Source of the DNA: Malania oleifera
Taxonomy: Eukaryota > Streptophyta > Magnoliopsida > Santalales > Ximeniaceae
DNA: 64,000 bases
Reading direction: 5' to 3'
Assembly (NCBI RefSeq): GCF_029873635.1
Contig: NC_080426.1
Location: 56,186,093 to 56,250,092, forward strand
In this document: piece by piece, positions 45,029 to 57,357 of the stretch
Layout of the letters: each line of letters begins with the position of its first letter
Position numbering within the stretch: the first letter of the stretch is position 1
Made by a program: the position numbers and the translations under genes
The notes under the pieces: model-generated
Seen by the model: the letters and a program-made list of their open reading frames with translations, nothing else
What the model was told of the DNA's origin: nothing
Database searches by the model: none

Positions 45029-46905
45029 TTTAAATAAATAAATTGTATATTCTGAAATGATGAAAAGTTGTACAAGTGACAGTATAAAATACTAGTACAT
45101 GTACTATAAGAACTAACAATTGAATTAACAACTTAACTTAGAACTCTAAACTAACAATTCAAGAAAACACATCTATTAATATGCCCCCTCAAGATGGAGA
45201 TGGTGAATAAAGATTTAACATCTCCATCTTGCCATAAAAGATGATGAAGGAAGCTCCATTGATGTGAAGCACAGATGGAGATGGTCCATAGAAGGAGATG
45301 CCAATGCACAGAGCAGGCGAGGAAGACAACAATGTCATGCGATGAGATGCCAATGTACAGAGCAGGCGAGGTAGACAACGATGTCGGATGATGAGATGCA
45401 GATGAAGAAGAAAATTGTTGTGAAGTGAAGACCAAAAATATAGCCAAGCTGAAGGCAGCATAAAAACAAAACGAAGGAAAATCCTGCAAAAAATTTCCTT
45501 CAAAAAATCAAGAAACTCCAGCTCAAGTAGAAGACGAATTCTTCAATCAAACTTAATTAACTGATAACGCGAAACAAGAACTATTGGAACTTGACACTCA
45601 AGAGAAAATACTCGGCGTTAATCAAAAACAGCACCATCTATCAAAAATAAATTTCTAAAGAAGAAGAAGACAAAAAAGCAGATCTAGAAATCTGTATCAA
45701 CTGAAATTTTTCAAACACTTCGAGGCAAGATCTGAAGTTTAGCCGGAGCGAGAGAATGGCTAACCAACATATCAGACCAAATATGAGTGAGTTAGAGACG
45801 ATACAGAGATGACGACAGTGACTAGCATATCAAACCAGAGATGAGAGTGGAGAGCTGCGAAGTAACTCTGAAGTTCGAGGCTCCTAACCAGCAATTTTTA
45901 CAACAAAAAAAATAAAAATAAAAAACAGAGGTACCGAGCTCCAATAATGCAACCGCATTCTAACACGGGTGCTGGAATAAGGACACTGGAATCGGAGAAG
46001 TAGTTGGAAAGCGTGAGGTCGCCGGAAGACCTGGAGAGTCGAGGGCTAAGAGGCATAGCATAGGATCGAATGAGGCAAAGGAAGATCTCGATTTGTATTG
46101 AGAGCTGAGATAAGTTCGCAACGGGTACAATCCCGATCTGACTCGACGGTAATGCCATAATGAAGCGATGAGCTGGTCGCTAGAAAATCCGCAGTTCTCG
46201 ACAATTGTGGTGGATTTGAACGCAAGGGGAGAACCAATGGCGGTGGCCATGAGAGCTACAACGAACCTCTAAACGACGATGACTGAATGAAATGAAGATG
46301 ACGATGAGTTGAGAAGTGTTGCCAGAAATGAAAATAAGAGGATCTACAGAGGAGAGTGTCGCAGCAGAGCGGATATGAGAGGCGAGACCGCAAGAGGATC
46401 TGGAAAGGAAAATGGCAAGATGCTCAGCGGAGGAACCAAGAACTCTTCACAAGGAACAGCTAAAGAACTCTCAAGGGTTCTTGAAACTGTGAGAGAAAGT
46501 GGAAAATGCTCTGATACCAAAGTTGGGTGGTCTTGAGCCTTCTCAATCCCAAAAACTAGCTCATGGGATAAGACTTTCCCTTATACTTAATAAATGACCA
46601 CCAAGCCCCTTCCACGGCCGATGTGGGACAAACCCAACATTCTTCCCCTTACAAATCGAGCTCCAAACTCCTCACAAATTGGGTTCCATATTGGCAGCAC
46701 CACATGCCCAACATCCCAAGGAGAAACCATGGGCTCTAATACCATGTTAAATAAATAAATTGTATATTCCGGAATGATGAAAATTTGTACAAATGACAGT
46801 ATTTATACTAGTACATGTAATGAACTAACAACTGAACTAACAATTGAATTAACAACTTAACTAACAACTCTAAACTAGCAATTCAAGAATATACATCTAT
46901 TAATA
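45029..46905 (-). mobile_element. TRIM-like small LTR element, TSD GGGGT
   Basis: Terminal repeats of about 155 bp (45029-45181 and 46745-46905) share 'TTAAATAAATAAATTGTATATTC' and 'ACATCTATTAATA'. GGGGT flanks both ends (45024-45028 and 46906-46910). Orientation is minus: a polypurine tract GAGGGGGCA (45182-45190) and a primer site TGGTATTAGAGCC (46732-46744) adjoin the LTRs. At 1.88 kb with no gag or pol motif, it is non-autonomous. Frames such as 45960-46250 (minus, beginning MATAIGSPLAFK) may be captured sequence, but I do not recognise them. Confidence 0.85.
46510..46656 (-). mobile_element. Inner TRIM LTR flanked by PPT and PBS
   Basis: In minus orientation: a purine tract (TAAGGGGAAGAA), an LTR starting TGTTGGGTTTGTCCCACATCGG (46642 downwards), then TGGTATCAGAGCA (46520 downwards), an exact initiator tRNA-Met primer site. 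'CCCACATCGG' is a typical start of plant TRIM LTRs. The order PPT-LTR-PBS means an LTR sits between two internal regions, as in tandem TRIMs that have lost their outer copies. Confidence 0.6.
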
Positions 46906-47467
46906 GGGGTGAACTTACAGGAGTTGTCGAGGAGATGAGACGGAGAGCGACACCGTTGGCGATGGTGCTGGAGCAGTGGGACGGTCGGACGATGGGGATG
47001 TTTTCCCACTCGGCTTGTGGCTACAAAGGAGTTCTACTGAGTGAGAGGGGAGGCTTTCGAGCCGGCTACTACTGGTGGAGGCGCGGGAACCTCCATGATG
47101 GATGAGGAGAACCCAACTGGGCTTTATTTTTAAAAAACAATCCTTATAATTTCCTAATCCTTGTAATCAAAGCCTCCGTCATCGCTGACTCCGGCACCAC
47201 CTATTCCATCTCCAACTGCATTCCTCTCTGCAACGTCCCCACCGTCCCACCCTCCAACAACTCCAGAACCACTACCGACGGCGTCACCATCTACCTTGTA
47301 TCCCCTGTCCTCGACGACTCCTGCAAGTTCACCCTCGTTAATACTGGTGAAGAAGAAAAACTAGTTGGGCTTTACTTTTTTATGACATTCCTTTTTTATT
47401 TATTTTTTTCACACAAGTGGGGCACTTTTTGTTAATGTTGTCTCCCTTCAACTTGCCCCCCCCCCCC
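46906..47467. repeat. GC-rich palindrome arms of the older MULE
   Basis: 46906-47060 and 47130-47345 are inverted copies of one GC-rich sequence. The right copy, read on the plus strand from 47168, is open for about 60 codons (IKASVIADSGTTYSISNCIP to LVNTGEEE), which suggests that the element captured part of a gene before or while its arms formed. The left copy is broken by small indels. I do not recognise the protein. The arm ends in a run of 13 C (47455-47467). Confidence 0.6.
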
Positions 47468-47476
47468 TAATATTAT

Positions 47477-49430
47477 TGGCCTTTTGAGTCCGATCTCAGT
47501 TTTGATGTTGACAAACACAAGTGTCTCATATGCGTGCCTAGTGTCTTGAACAGGTTTACAATTCAGAATGCACACACAGAAAAGGAAGATGGAAGCCAAA
47601 AAAGACTTAAAACTCACATCATACTAGCGTATTCCATGAAGAGAAAAGCAAAGAAGAAAGAAGAAATTTGTTTCTTTCATTTGTATTTGCATTTAGTTTT
47701 AATCTTTGGTTTGTAATGATGCGTGCATAAGCATGATATGGATTGAATGCTCAGGTGACCGTAGACTAACCTTAGGGCACCCACACTTCATACAAAAACC
47801 TTTTCATAAAAAGATAAAATATTACAAAGGTTTTAATATAACTTTAGGGTCAATTTAGGGGTCGACCAATCTTAGATTTTCAGGCTTAGTAAAAAAGCCT
47901 CGGTCAACCAACCCATTTTAGTTATCAACACCTCGGTCAACCAAACACACTGTAGGCCAAAACTCAACTTGTTGACCTTGCCTTGAGCGACCAACTGTAG
48001 AATGAATGTACCATCCACGGTATACCAAACCATGGAACTTGACTTTTCTACTATCCCCGGGCAACCGAACTTGTAGTTTAAAAACGCCTCGGTCGACCGA
48101 ACCTTATGAACCAGTAGACCAAACCATTCACCCGGCGACTGAAATGACAAAGGAAAGGAAATCGCCTTTGCTTGGCCAACCAACCCCTAACTCGCCGACC
48201 AAACCCCTTTGCAAATTCAAAATACGCTGTGAGTGTTCGGGCGACTGACCCCTAGCGTCGGGCGATCGAACCTCTCGGGTTCTGACTTAAATGTAATTAT
48301 TTTTTAATTAAACAATTTGAAAATTTCCCAACGTGTCCCTAACGGTCATATTTTTTCTGAAAATTTATAAATACCTCTTCATAAGCTTAGATTAGCAACT
48401 TTGATTAGCAAATAATTTTCTCTAAAATATTTTTAATTCCTTGTTAATCAAAGTTCCCCCAAACTGATTTCATTGCAAAAATATTTTCATTGGGGTAATT
48501 TTTTACACTCTCCAACTCTCTTTATGATTCTTTAGAAAATCTTTTGAAAGAGAGCATCTTTATTTTAGGGCATTTATTTTTGCATCCATGTTTTCATAGA
48601 AAAAGTTTTATGTTGCAAAAATTATTTGAAAAACCAAAACCCAATTGAAAATATTTATGGAGAAATATTTTGTAGGGTTTAGATCTTTGAGCATTTTATT
48701 ATACACATCATTTTCTCAATGGTTGAAAACATTTCTTTAAGAAAACATGCTTACTCTACTGAGCATTTTTCATATCATATTACAGTACATGTATATATTT
48801 AGAGCTTAAACTTTGTACATTTTTGCTTGTATTTAGAAGCATGTTTATATGTACAAAAATATTTTTATTAGACCAGTTGGGTTCATCCTGGAATTGAACT
48901 GGAGAGTCTCAGCCCCATAAGTGAGACTGGTTCGGTGCAGCCTAAAAATTGAATTGGGGAGTCTCAGCCCCGTAAGTGAGACAAGTTGGGCTCAACCTTG
49001 TAATTGAGCTGAGGTTTACCTCACCTCGTAAGGAGAGGTTGTAATGACTTCTGCTCCGCCCATTTAAGTGAACAAGATTAGTGCAATCCTTAGGGGGTAT
49101 GCCCAAGGCAAAGACATAGGCTGGTTTGGCCAAACCTCAATAACAAGTATCATGTGTTGCTCTCTCTCTCTATCTCATTTAATTATTGCACTTTAAATTT
49201 CCAATTGTGTATGCTTGTTTATTCATAGTTCTAATTATTTGTATACACACTTTTATTTAAATAAGATATGTTGCACCTGTATGTTCACACTTATAGCTTA
49301 ATCATTTTACATACATGCTGTAATATCAAATGGGATATGATATGTGGTGAATCGGCAAATGTTTAATTTAGTCAAAAAGTTTTAAAACCCAATTCACCCC
49401 CTCCCTCTTGGTATCACACCAATTCCAACA
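47477..49430 (+). mobile_element. 5' LTR of a Copia element
   Basis: Begins TGGCCTTTTGAGTCCGATCTC directly beside the older MULE. It has a GTCGACC motif array (about 47866-48275, including CTCGGTCGACCGAA at 48088-48101), a TATA box TATAAATACC near 48368, U5 with 'GGGGAGTCTCAGCCCCGTAAGTGAGAC', and an end CAATTCCAACA. A primer site follows at once, so this is a true 5' LTR. Confidence 0.8.
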
Positions 49431-49431
49431 A

Positions 49432-50106
49432 TTGGTATCTGAGCGAGGTTGCAATAAGCTTAAACGCTATTTGCATAAAGATTGCAACGGCTCATTTTGT
49501 TGGTGTATCCCAATTTGAAGGTCAACCCTTTGCAAATCCTCCAGTGTATTCATTGCCTAGATTTTACTATTTGATTATTGAAAATGATTTTTGTAAAATC
49601 AAATGATTGAAGGATTTGGAAAGAGTTTATCAAAAATTTTCATATCCTATTGAAAATGATTTTAAATGTAAAGTTTCCCAAACCTAAAAAAGATTTGAAA
49701 AAGCATGTCACCATTTTAATGCATACTATTTGAGTGTCATACATGTTTTTCTATGCCTTAGTCACTAATGCTTTACACAGTTTATGATCTTTGAGTGCTA
49801 AAGATTTTGGGAACTAGTTGAGGTATGAAAAAACCAAGAGAGAGATGAACACAACTCCGAGCTTAAACAACTAAGAAGGAATAAAACGTATAGGTATATC
49901 TATCCTCCTTCTATCCTATTGAATATTTCATGCAATGATTCATACTATATATTTTGTGTTCTATTTTTTATGAATCATGTGTATTTTGTGTTGATTACAT
50001 GCCATCTTATGAGAATTCATATTTATACTCATAAAATGCTTGGGTAAAACATATGAGGGGTCATAATGCTTTAAACACTCAAATAGTGCTTGTGCTTGTG
50101 TTGACT
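49432..50106 (+). pseudogene. Primer site and gag remnant of the Copia element
   Basis: TTGGTATCTGAGC (49432-49444) is the tRNA-Met primer site with one change. The next 300 bp give a degraded gag start (VGVSQFEGQPFANPP, then FYYLIIENDFCKIK) with stops and deletions. Nothing of protease or pol follows before the LTR at 50107. Confidence 0.7.
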
Positions 50107-52214
50107 TGTTGAGTTCGATCCTTGGTTTTAATTATGACAAACTGCATGTTACTAATGTGTGTGCCTAAGTATTTGAACAAGTTAATCATTCAGATCACAC
50201 ACATGAAAGTGAAGTGGAAGCCAAAGAGGACTTAAAGCACATTATCCTGGTTGATTCTATGAAAAGTCAAAAGCAAAAGAAGAAGATATTTGTTTTAACT
50301 GTATATGTATTTTTGTTTTATTATTTGGTCTGTAATAATTCATGGTCTGTAATAACTGCATCACATGCATAATTGGTATTTATGCTCAAAATAATCATAT
50401 ATTGACCATAGGGAACCAAATAACCATTCGGTGGACCGACACTAGATTTTTAGGGTTAGCGTAATGACCATAGATTGATTTTAGGTCCCTAAACATCTCA
50501 TAAAAAGTCCCCCAAAATGTAAAAGTTATACCCATTTGAACAGGGGTGGCTTTTGATAAAAATCAGAACCTTAAATGAACATTGACAGGGCCTCGGTGGG
50601 TCGAACCTTTGCAGTCTAATTAATTCGATCGACCGAACCGTTTGGAAGTCAATAGTTTGACTCTACATGTTTAACTGAACAATTCTTGAATAGGCCATCA
50701 ACGGTCAACCGAACTACCATGTGTCTAACACCCCAACTGTTCCGTCGACCGAATCTTTAGTTCTATTTGGCCATTATCGACCGAATTGTATGAATAGCCA
50801 ACCGAACTCTTTGTTTGTCGACTGAACCTCGAACGGTTCAAAATCAGATGAATACAATCAACCATATTCGCTGTTGAAAAACTCCATAGTCAATCGAACC
50901 CTTAGTACGGTCGACTGAAACTCTCCGGTTGCTCAATTTTTACCAAGGTTAAACCGAGCTTACTTTTTATTAATCCTACTTAAACTTTTTCAAAAATACC
51001 GAATGAGTCTCGAACGGTTATATTTTTTGGAGTGTCTATATATACTCCCTCATTTGGTTTAATTAGCAATTGATTAGGAAAATCATTAGCCATAAAATTT
51101 TCTAAAATTATTTTTGCTCATACTACTCATTTTGAACAAATTCTTTCAATCTTTCAAAATATATTTGCTTACTCTCCTCACTCTTTGATTTGAAAAACTA
51201 TTCTTGAGGAGAATCATTTGTTCATACTCCTTGTTTTGCAAATAGATTTCAACTTGAAAGGGAGTTTAAACCTTTGAGTATTATGCATATTTCCATCCAT
51301 TTTCAAACATACAACTCTCATCTTACATAATCTTTTGAAAATTATTTTTGAGAGTTAGCTTAGAAAGTTTTTCCCATAGTATTTTATATTGATAAATATT
51401 AATTGGGAAAACTCTAGATTTGCTTAGGGTCTTGCATCTTCATTGCAAGTATCTAAAGCTTGCATATTTTTATTGACGATATATATCCTAATCTTTATTG
51501 GGCATTATATTGAAAAATATTTGTTGAGAATATTTGATTAGGTTTCCCAAATTCCTTTGATTATTTTTTAATTATAATATCTTGAATCAAAGGTCTTACT
51601 CACACGTATATTGATATACACAAATTGTTGTGTGTTGATATTTCACTTGACCAATCTCACCTGAGCATAAATATCATTATCTGTGAGTGCATTGGTTATT
51701 GTTTGAGCGCATTGGTACATATCTGCATAGCATAAAAGCATTGTATTTGTACACATTGATTGTACTCAAATTGTTATATCTATTGTATTCCCGACGTGTG
51801 GTCGGAAGAGGGAGACTAGCCCTGTTAATAGTCCTGAACTGGTTCAAACCTAGTTAAGAAAATTAGGTGCACCATCTTGGTAAGGTGTTGTAAATGGTAT
51901 TACTCCACCCACAAGTGAGCAACTTAGTGGAATCCTTTTGCTTGTTAGTTTGAGGCGGGGACATAGGCAGCATTCGCCAAACCCCAATAACATTTCTTGT
52001 GTCTGCTCTTAAATTCTTGCACTTTAATTTTTTGCACATGTATGCTTAGATTTAATTAATTATGAATGTGTGCATGATTTAAATATTGTGAATGATTAGG
52101 AAATATTTAGACAGACCTTAGGTTATGGTATACTGTTGTTGGATTAGTTGAACCTAAGCATAAATTTTTAAATACCCCATTCACCCCCCTCTTGGGAATA
52201 CACCAATTCCAACA
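50107..52214 (+). mobile_element. Long Copia LTR, probably solo
   Basis: Begins TGTTGAGTTCGATCCTTGG and ends CACCAATTCCAACA. It has a GTCGACCGAA motif array (about 50431-50920), TATATATACTCC near 51038, and a U5 with GTTAAGAAAATTAGGTGCACCATC. No primer site follows, and no polypurine tract precedes it. The flanks CTTG (just before) and GCTTG (just after) may be a worn duplication. It is diverged from the LTR at 47477, so it belongs to a different subfamily. Confidence 0.65.
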
Positions 52215-54553
52215 GCTTGAAATTCTTGAATTTTAGTATACACTATTATTATTCTTTGTGTTTCTGAAAATCTAGTCAATACTGAGTTTTAGTTATCATA
52301 TCCAATCTTAGCTTAATATATACATATCATTTTGATTGGTGAACATTTGAATATATTGGCTATCCCCTTTGAATGGACAAAATATTTTTTTAATTGTTAT
52401 AAGATTTGTGATGCTATATATGCCTAAATTTAAAAAATCTTAAATATAGCATATTTAGTACATTATGCTAAGATTTGTGGTTTAGGGAATTTATCATAGT
52501 ATTGTATATCATATAACCCTGAACTCATAATGCTCTTAAATGTTTAAATCATATTTAAATGCATTTAGAAGATAACAAATAAGCAAAATATGCTCATATT
52601 CTTAAAAAGAAATTTTTGATCAATTCAGTTAAGTACTATAAAGCCAAAGTCATGTTTATTGAACATTTAAAACACTTGGCTAAAATCTTAATGATTTGGT
52701 TGCATATTTGAGGGGGAGCAACCTTGCTTAAAATTCATCCAATAAACATCTTAAATTTCTGCTTATACTTTTTGGATGATTTATTGTTGAGTTAAATGCA
52801 AATATCCATTTGTGCTAAATGAATATACTTTATGATGAATAGATATTTTTTTTAAAAAAATTGATCTGCTTTGAACTGAATGCCACTATCCATTCTTGCA
52901 AAATGATTATATTCTTTGATGGATAGTTTAGTATTATATTCTTTGATGGATAGTTTAGGTTTTAAAAAAAAAAAAAACTGTTAAATCTACTGAATGCATG
53001 CTTTATCTGGAACGCCAACTACATGGCTAATGCAGTACATTGTGAATTGCATGATGGTAGTGGATATAGGTTCTCGCATGCTTGAAATGAATGGTATCTA
53101 CATTATGTAGATTATTGTGATATGCTTACTAAAATCTGTCAAGTTTTAATGCATGGATTTTTTGGGAAATGTTCAATTTACAGACGGCATGCTACTGAAA
53201 TTTCAATAGACTTTCCCAACATAGTTAAAAAATATAAATTATGCACTAAGAAGAAAATGACTTAATGTATGCTAACTAAGATTTTTTTTTTTTAAATATG
53301 AGTGAATAATAAATAGAATATTAATCCTCATCGTTAATTGAAAATGCATGCACAAGAACATATAGGGAAAGACTACACTAGTCATATGATAAAATGCCTT
53401 AATAGATAACTAGTGTAGTTATGTTAAAAGGGGTACTTATACTATCTGGTTTACTTAGTGGAATTAATTTTTGATTAGTATAAACCACTCAGTTCTCCTT
53501 CCTAGGATACTGAATTATAGAATAGGTTTGTACATGTCAAATTCAAAATTCTATATAAATTAAAAACATGTACACATTTTGTGATCCTATGAGCGACTAG
53601 TTTATGGACATCATTTGGTCCAACACTTTGGGTTATGAACTTCACTCAGGACCTAAATGGTAAAACATCATCCTTATAGTTAAAAGTCTCATATCTTGAT
53701 GATGGTCCATAGATTATGGAATTGCATAGCTTAGGGGGAGTTTTCATACCGCACACACTCATTGTGGATTTTGAGTTGTGTCATTCTTTCTTTGAACTCT
53801 TATTGCATTATCTCAAGTATAGCCTTGATGGGCTATCGTATTTCAAATTTAAATGCAATATGTCATGCTATATACTAAATGTCTAATATTTTCTGCATAC
53901 TGAAATCCTTAGAAAGGATGAAATATGAGGAATGTTCTTAAATGACTATCATTCTTGAGCTATAATGCAAGTATGTATGCATGCAAATACACAGGGGGAG
54001 TTTAAGCCCCACTATTAAGAAAAATGAGTTAGTGCTTAATGCCTATATTCTCTTGTATGTTAAGTCTTGTTATGAAGGATGAAATAGGTTGAATGTGCTT
54101 GAATGAAATTCATCCACGACCGTAAACGCACTTATGTGTGCTTGAGACTATACCGGGGAGCTTAAGCCCCATTCTTAAGAAAAAGATAGAAACTACCTAC
54201 CCCATGGATTGACACTTTTATTGTTTCCATTTTTTGAGTCCAAAGGTTCTCTAGGCACCTTGAACATCATATCTTGTCTCCATTGAAAATCTTTGATATG
54301 GATTGTTCCGGGTACACATGTACACCACGCATGACTTAGTGTTTGATTTTTTAAGGCATGTGTGTCTAGAAATAGTTTTACTGGTAAAATTAAATTAGTT
54401 TAACTTATATCCAATAAAACTTGTTTAAGAATGGGAATGGTACTTATACTGTTTGAACGCTTAATAAACTTGCACAGTCAGTATCAATATAAGTAGTTAA
54501 TTGAATCTAAACACGTAGTCAAATTGATAGGGGGAGCATCTGAACACATATTT
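52215..54553 (+). other. Decayed Copia 3' region with purine tracts
   Basis: There is no open coding region. Five AGGGGGAG-type tracts occur (about 52709, 53731, 53992, 54150 and 54530), like those in the noncoding 3' part of SIRE-like elements next to the polypurine tract (compare 22181). It is probably internal sequence of the element whose 5' LTR is at 47477, cut by the LTR at 50107 and the element at 54554. Confidence 0.45.
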
Positions 54554-56541
54554 TGTTAGCCTTGGTGCAATCCCAAAAGGTGGGTGAATTGGAGATTTAA
54601 AAAATCTTCTTAGGTTTATCTAATCCAACAATCAGTATTACGCAACCTAGAGGCAATCTAAGCAATTTCAAGCCCAATCAGATATTTAACCAATAAGCAT
54701 AAACATACAGGTGTAGAAAATAAAGTGTGAAAAATAAACTGACACCAGATATGTTATCAGGGTTCGGCCAACACTGCCTACATCCTTGCCTTGGCTCACC
54801 AGCACAAGGATTCCACTACGGCTCACTTAACGGGTGAAGTAGCACCGATTACAACCAGGTCAATTAACGGGGCTAACCTTAACCTACACCTTACCAGGAT
54901 GGTGCACCTAGTTTTCCTAATCGGGTCTAAGTCAAGCTAAGACTATTCAACAGGCTTAGTCTCTCTCTTCAAGCCCACGCCTGGAATACAACGAATATGA
55001 AAATTTTTGTACAAACAAACACTTCTTACACAAGCAGATATGTACTACAATATAGTCTAGATAATATGCAAGCACGGATGATAGTAAATGTGCTCAGCTC
55101 TTAATATTTTTCTAAACACCCTGTCTAATGTAAATCAATAGTTAAGATCTAGAGTGTATTTCCAAGCAAACTTTGAAACAAATAATCAATGTAAATCAAT
55201 CACCACAAGTTTCAAAGTGTTCTAACAATAATATTCAAAATATCTCAAATAAGATTTTCTCAAAATTAATAGCTCAAGAGATATTTGAAAATGTATAAGC
55301 TTGTGTAAAAATATTTTTGCAAATCAAATATCACAAGCTTGATGAGTCTTGCAATCAAGATGCAAAGACTCACTAGCTATAAGGGTATTCCCACTCAAAG
55401 ACTTATTATTTAAATCAGGGGAAGAACCCTAACTAAGAACTCTCAATGAATATAACAATCAATGCAAGCAAGGAGAGTTTTAGCAAAATGAATTACTCAA
55501 TAACACTCTTGGGAACTTGATCTATTAAGGGAATAGCAAAATAAATAGTGTATGGGCTTTGTATAGGAAAAATAAGCACTTGAGTTTTGAGAGCATTTTT
55601 GGCTAATCCTGTTTTCTAATCTCTCTTAACCTTTGCAAATGAAGCCCCATATATAGACTTGGCCAATTTTATGATCGTTGGGGACTCATAGGGAATTATT
55701 AAAAAAGTTTTAAATGAGTTTAAGGATTTTAACCCTATTTAACCCCAAATTACTGAAGTAAAAAAAAAAATAACCCAAGAGTTTCGGGTGCCCGAGCTGA
55801 AGTTCAACCGCCTGAACAGACACATCAAGAAAAGGTATCTTGAGGTTCAAGTGCTTGAATTTTAGTTCGGTCTGCCGAATAAGGTGATTCCTTAAAAAGA
55901 TCGCAATTCAGTCGCTTGGTCTTAAGTTCAGTATGCCGAACTTGGACTTTCAGTCGCCCGAGGCATATTTGAATGTGGGGTTCGGGCTGTCGAGTTGGTC
56001 GAAAAGTACCTGAAAGAAGTTCGGTCAACTGTGGAAGATACGTTCATTTTAGTTCGGTCTGCCGAAGTCAGGTCAACATTTTGACTAGTCCATAGTTCGG
56101 TCGACCGAGGCAATTTGAACTGCAAGGTTCGATCGCCCGAATGCCTTCTAATTTTTACCTAAGGTAATTTTCTTTGTTTTGAAATATTACTTGATAATTT
56201 GAGAACTATGTTAGGGCTTTGTGCACGTAAGTGAAGGAACCTAAGGACCAACTAAGGTCATTTTGAGGATATCATCCTACCATGCATGATGTAGATTATT
56301 ACAGACCATATTGTGGTATAGTCCATAATTAAATGGCAATCCTGAATGAAGAATATAATAAAACAATTACAAATACAACACAGTATTCTTCAATCTCTCG
56401 TGGGATCACCATACGCCATCATGAAATAGCAATATGTTCAATTTCACATGTAGAGTGAACCTACATGCAGGCTCATGACAAACATCAGTACAAAGTGTAT
56501 TTGTCAGTATCAAAACTGAGATATGACCAACTAGGTCAACA
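54554..56541 (-). repeat. 3' LTR of the pol-less Copia
   Basis: In element orientation it begins TGTTGACCTAGTTGGTC and ends GGCTAACA. A TATATATGG box lies near 55648-55656 (minus), downstream of the GTCGACC-type array at 55786-56142. Confidence 0.88.
55786..56142. promoter_or_regulatory. TTCGGTCGACCGAA motif array
   Basis: About ten short motifs built on TTCGGTC.(G/A)CCGAA, for example TTCGGTCTGCCGAA and TTCGGTCGACCGAGG (56096-56110), lie upstream of the minus-strand TATA box. Equivalent arrays occur at about 517-818, 5516-5862, 47866-48275, 50431-50920 and 63176-63528. Function is inferred from position only. Confidence 0.5.
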
Positions 56542-57357
56542 ATCTTCCCCTTTTGATGATGACAAATACTTTATGCAAAAGTAGGTACAACCAAGAAAGG
56601 CTCCCCCTGACTATATCCATAAAGAGAATTAAAGCTCAATTATTTATTAATGTACCCAAATTTTCCTCTTCTCCCCCTTTTGGCAACAGCAAAAGGGCTA
56701 GGACACATAGCATGAAGGCAACAGTCATTTAGATACAAAAGATAAATTGGGAAGATTTCTAAAAAATTCGGCAGCATGCCGTTTGAAAATAAAGCATTTT
56801 TCCAAAATAAATTTGTACCTAAGTGACCTGTTTTGAGTTCAACAATCAATATATAGAAATTTTTATCCAACAACTCAAACAGTTCAGTAATTATAAAGTC
56901 AAAGAGCTAATATAATCATGCAGCACAAAGGACTTAAGAATACCAATTGTTAGATGTTACCAATTGTTGAAATTTATATATTCCCACAAGATAAAACATT
57001 TTAGCACTGAATACGTTTGATTTTCTCAGATCCGTACATTTCAAAGTAAGGTGGCTCCCCCTTAGATTGTGCATTCTTCTTTAAACTTATAATTTGAACA
57101 AAATACACAAGTGTTTAAAAACTTATAAATATACTGCATCACAAAAAATTATCTTTTAGAATCAGGCATAATATGTGTTTTCTTAAAAGAAACCCCCTTT
57201 TTATAAATCTGATACCAATTATTGTTTTGGGGGATACAATTTGCCAAAAAGATAATGAAATTCAGTTCAACAAAAAAAAAAAAAGAGTGAAGTGAACTAG
57301 AAAAAATCGTATTTAAGATAATCATAATGCACAAGAAATGATGTTTTAGAGACACAA

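Larger units (their letters stand above)
33975..47467. mobile_element. Older palindromic MULE, split by two insertions
   Basis: Left arm: 33975-34019, then 44937-45028, then 46906 to about 47060. Right arm: the inverted counterpart, about 47130-47467. The arms match through 'AGTTGAAGGGAGA...GTTAA', 'GTGCCCC...TGTGTGAAAAAAA', 'AAAGCCCA', 'TTCTTCTTC', 'GGGTGAACTT.CAGGAGT.GTCGAGGA' and 'GGGACGGT'. With the 10.9-kb MULE and the TRIM removed, about 0.7 kb remains, almost all of it inverted repeat. The 9 bp outside each end (TGGTATTGT and TAATATTAT) agree at six sites, and the other three are all G-to-A, which suggests a decayed target duplication. A GC-rich, coding-like stretch lies within the arms. 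Confidence 0.7.
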
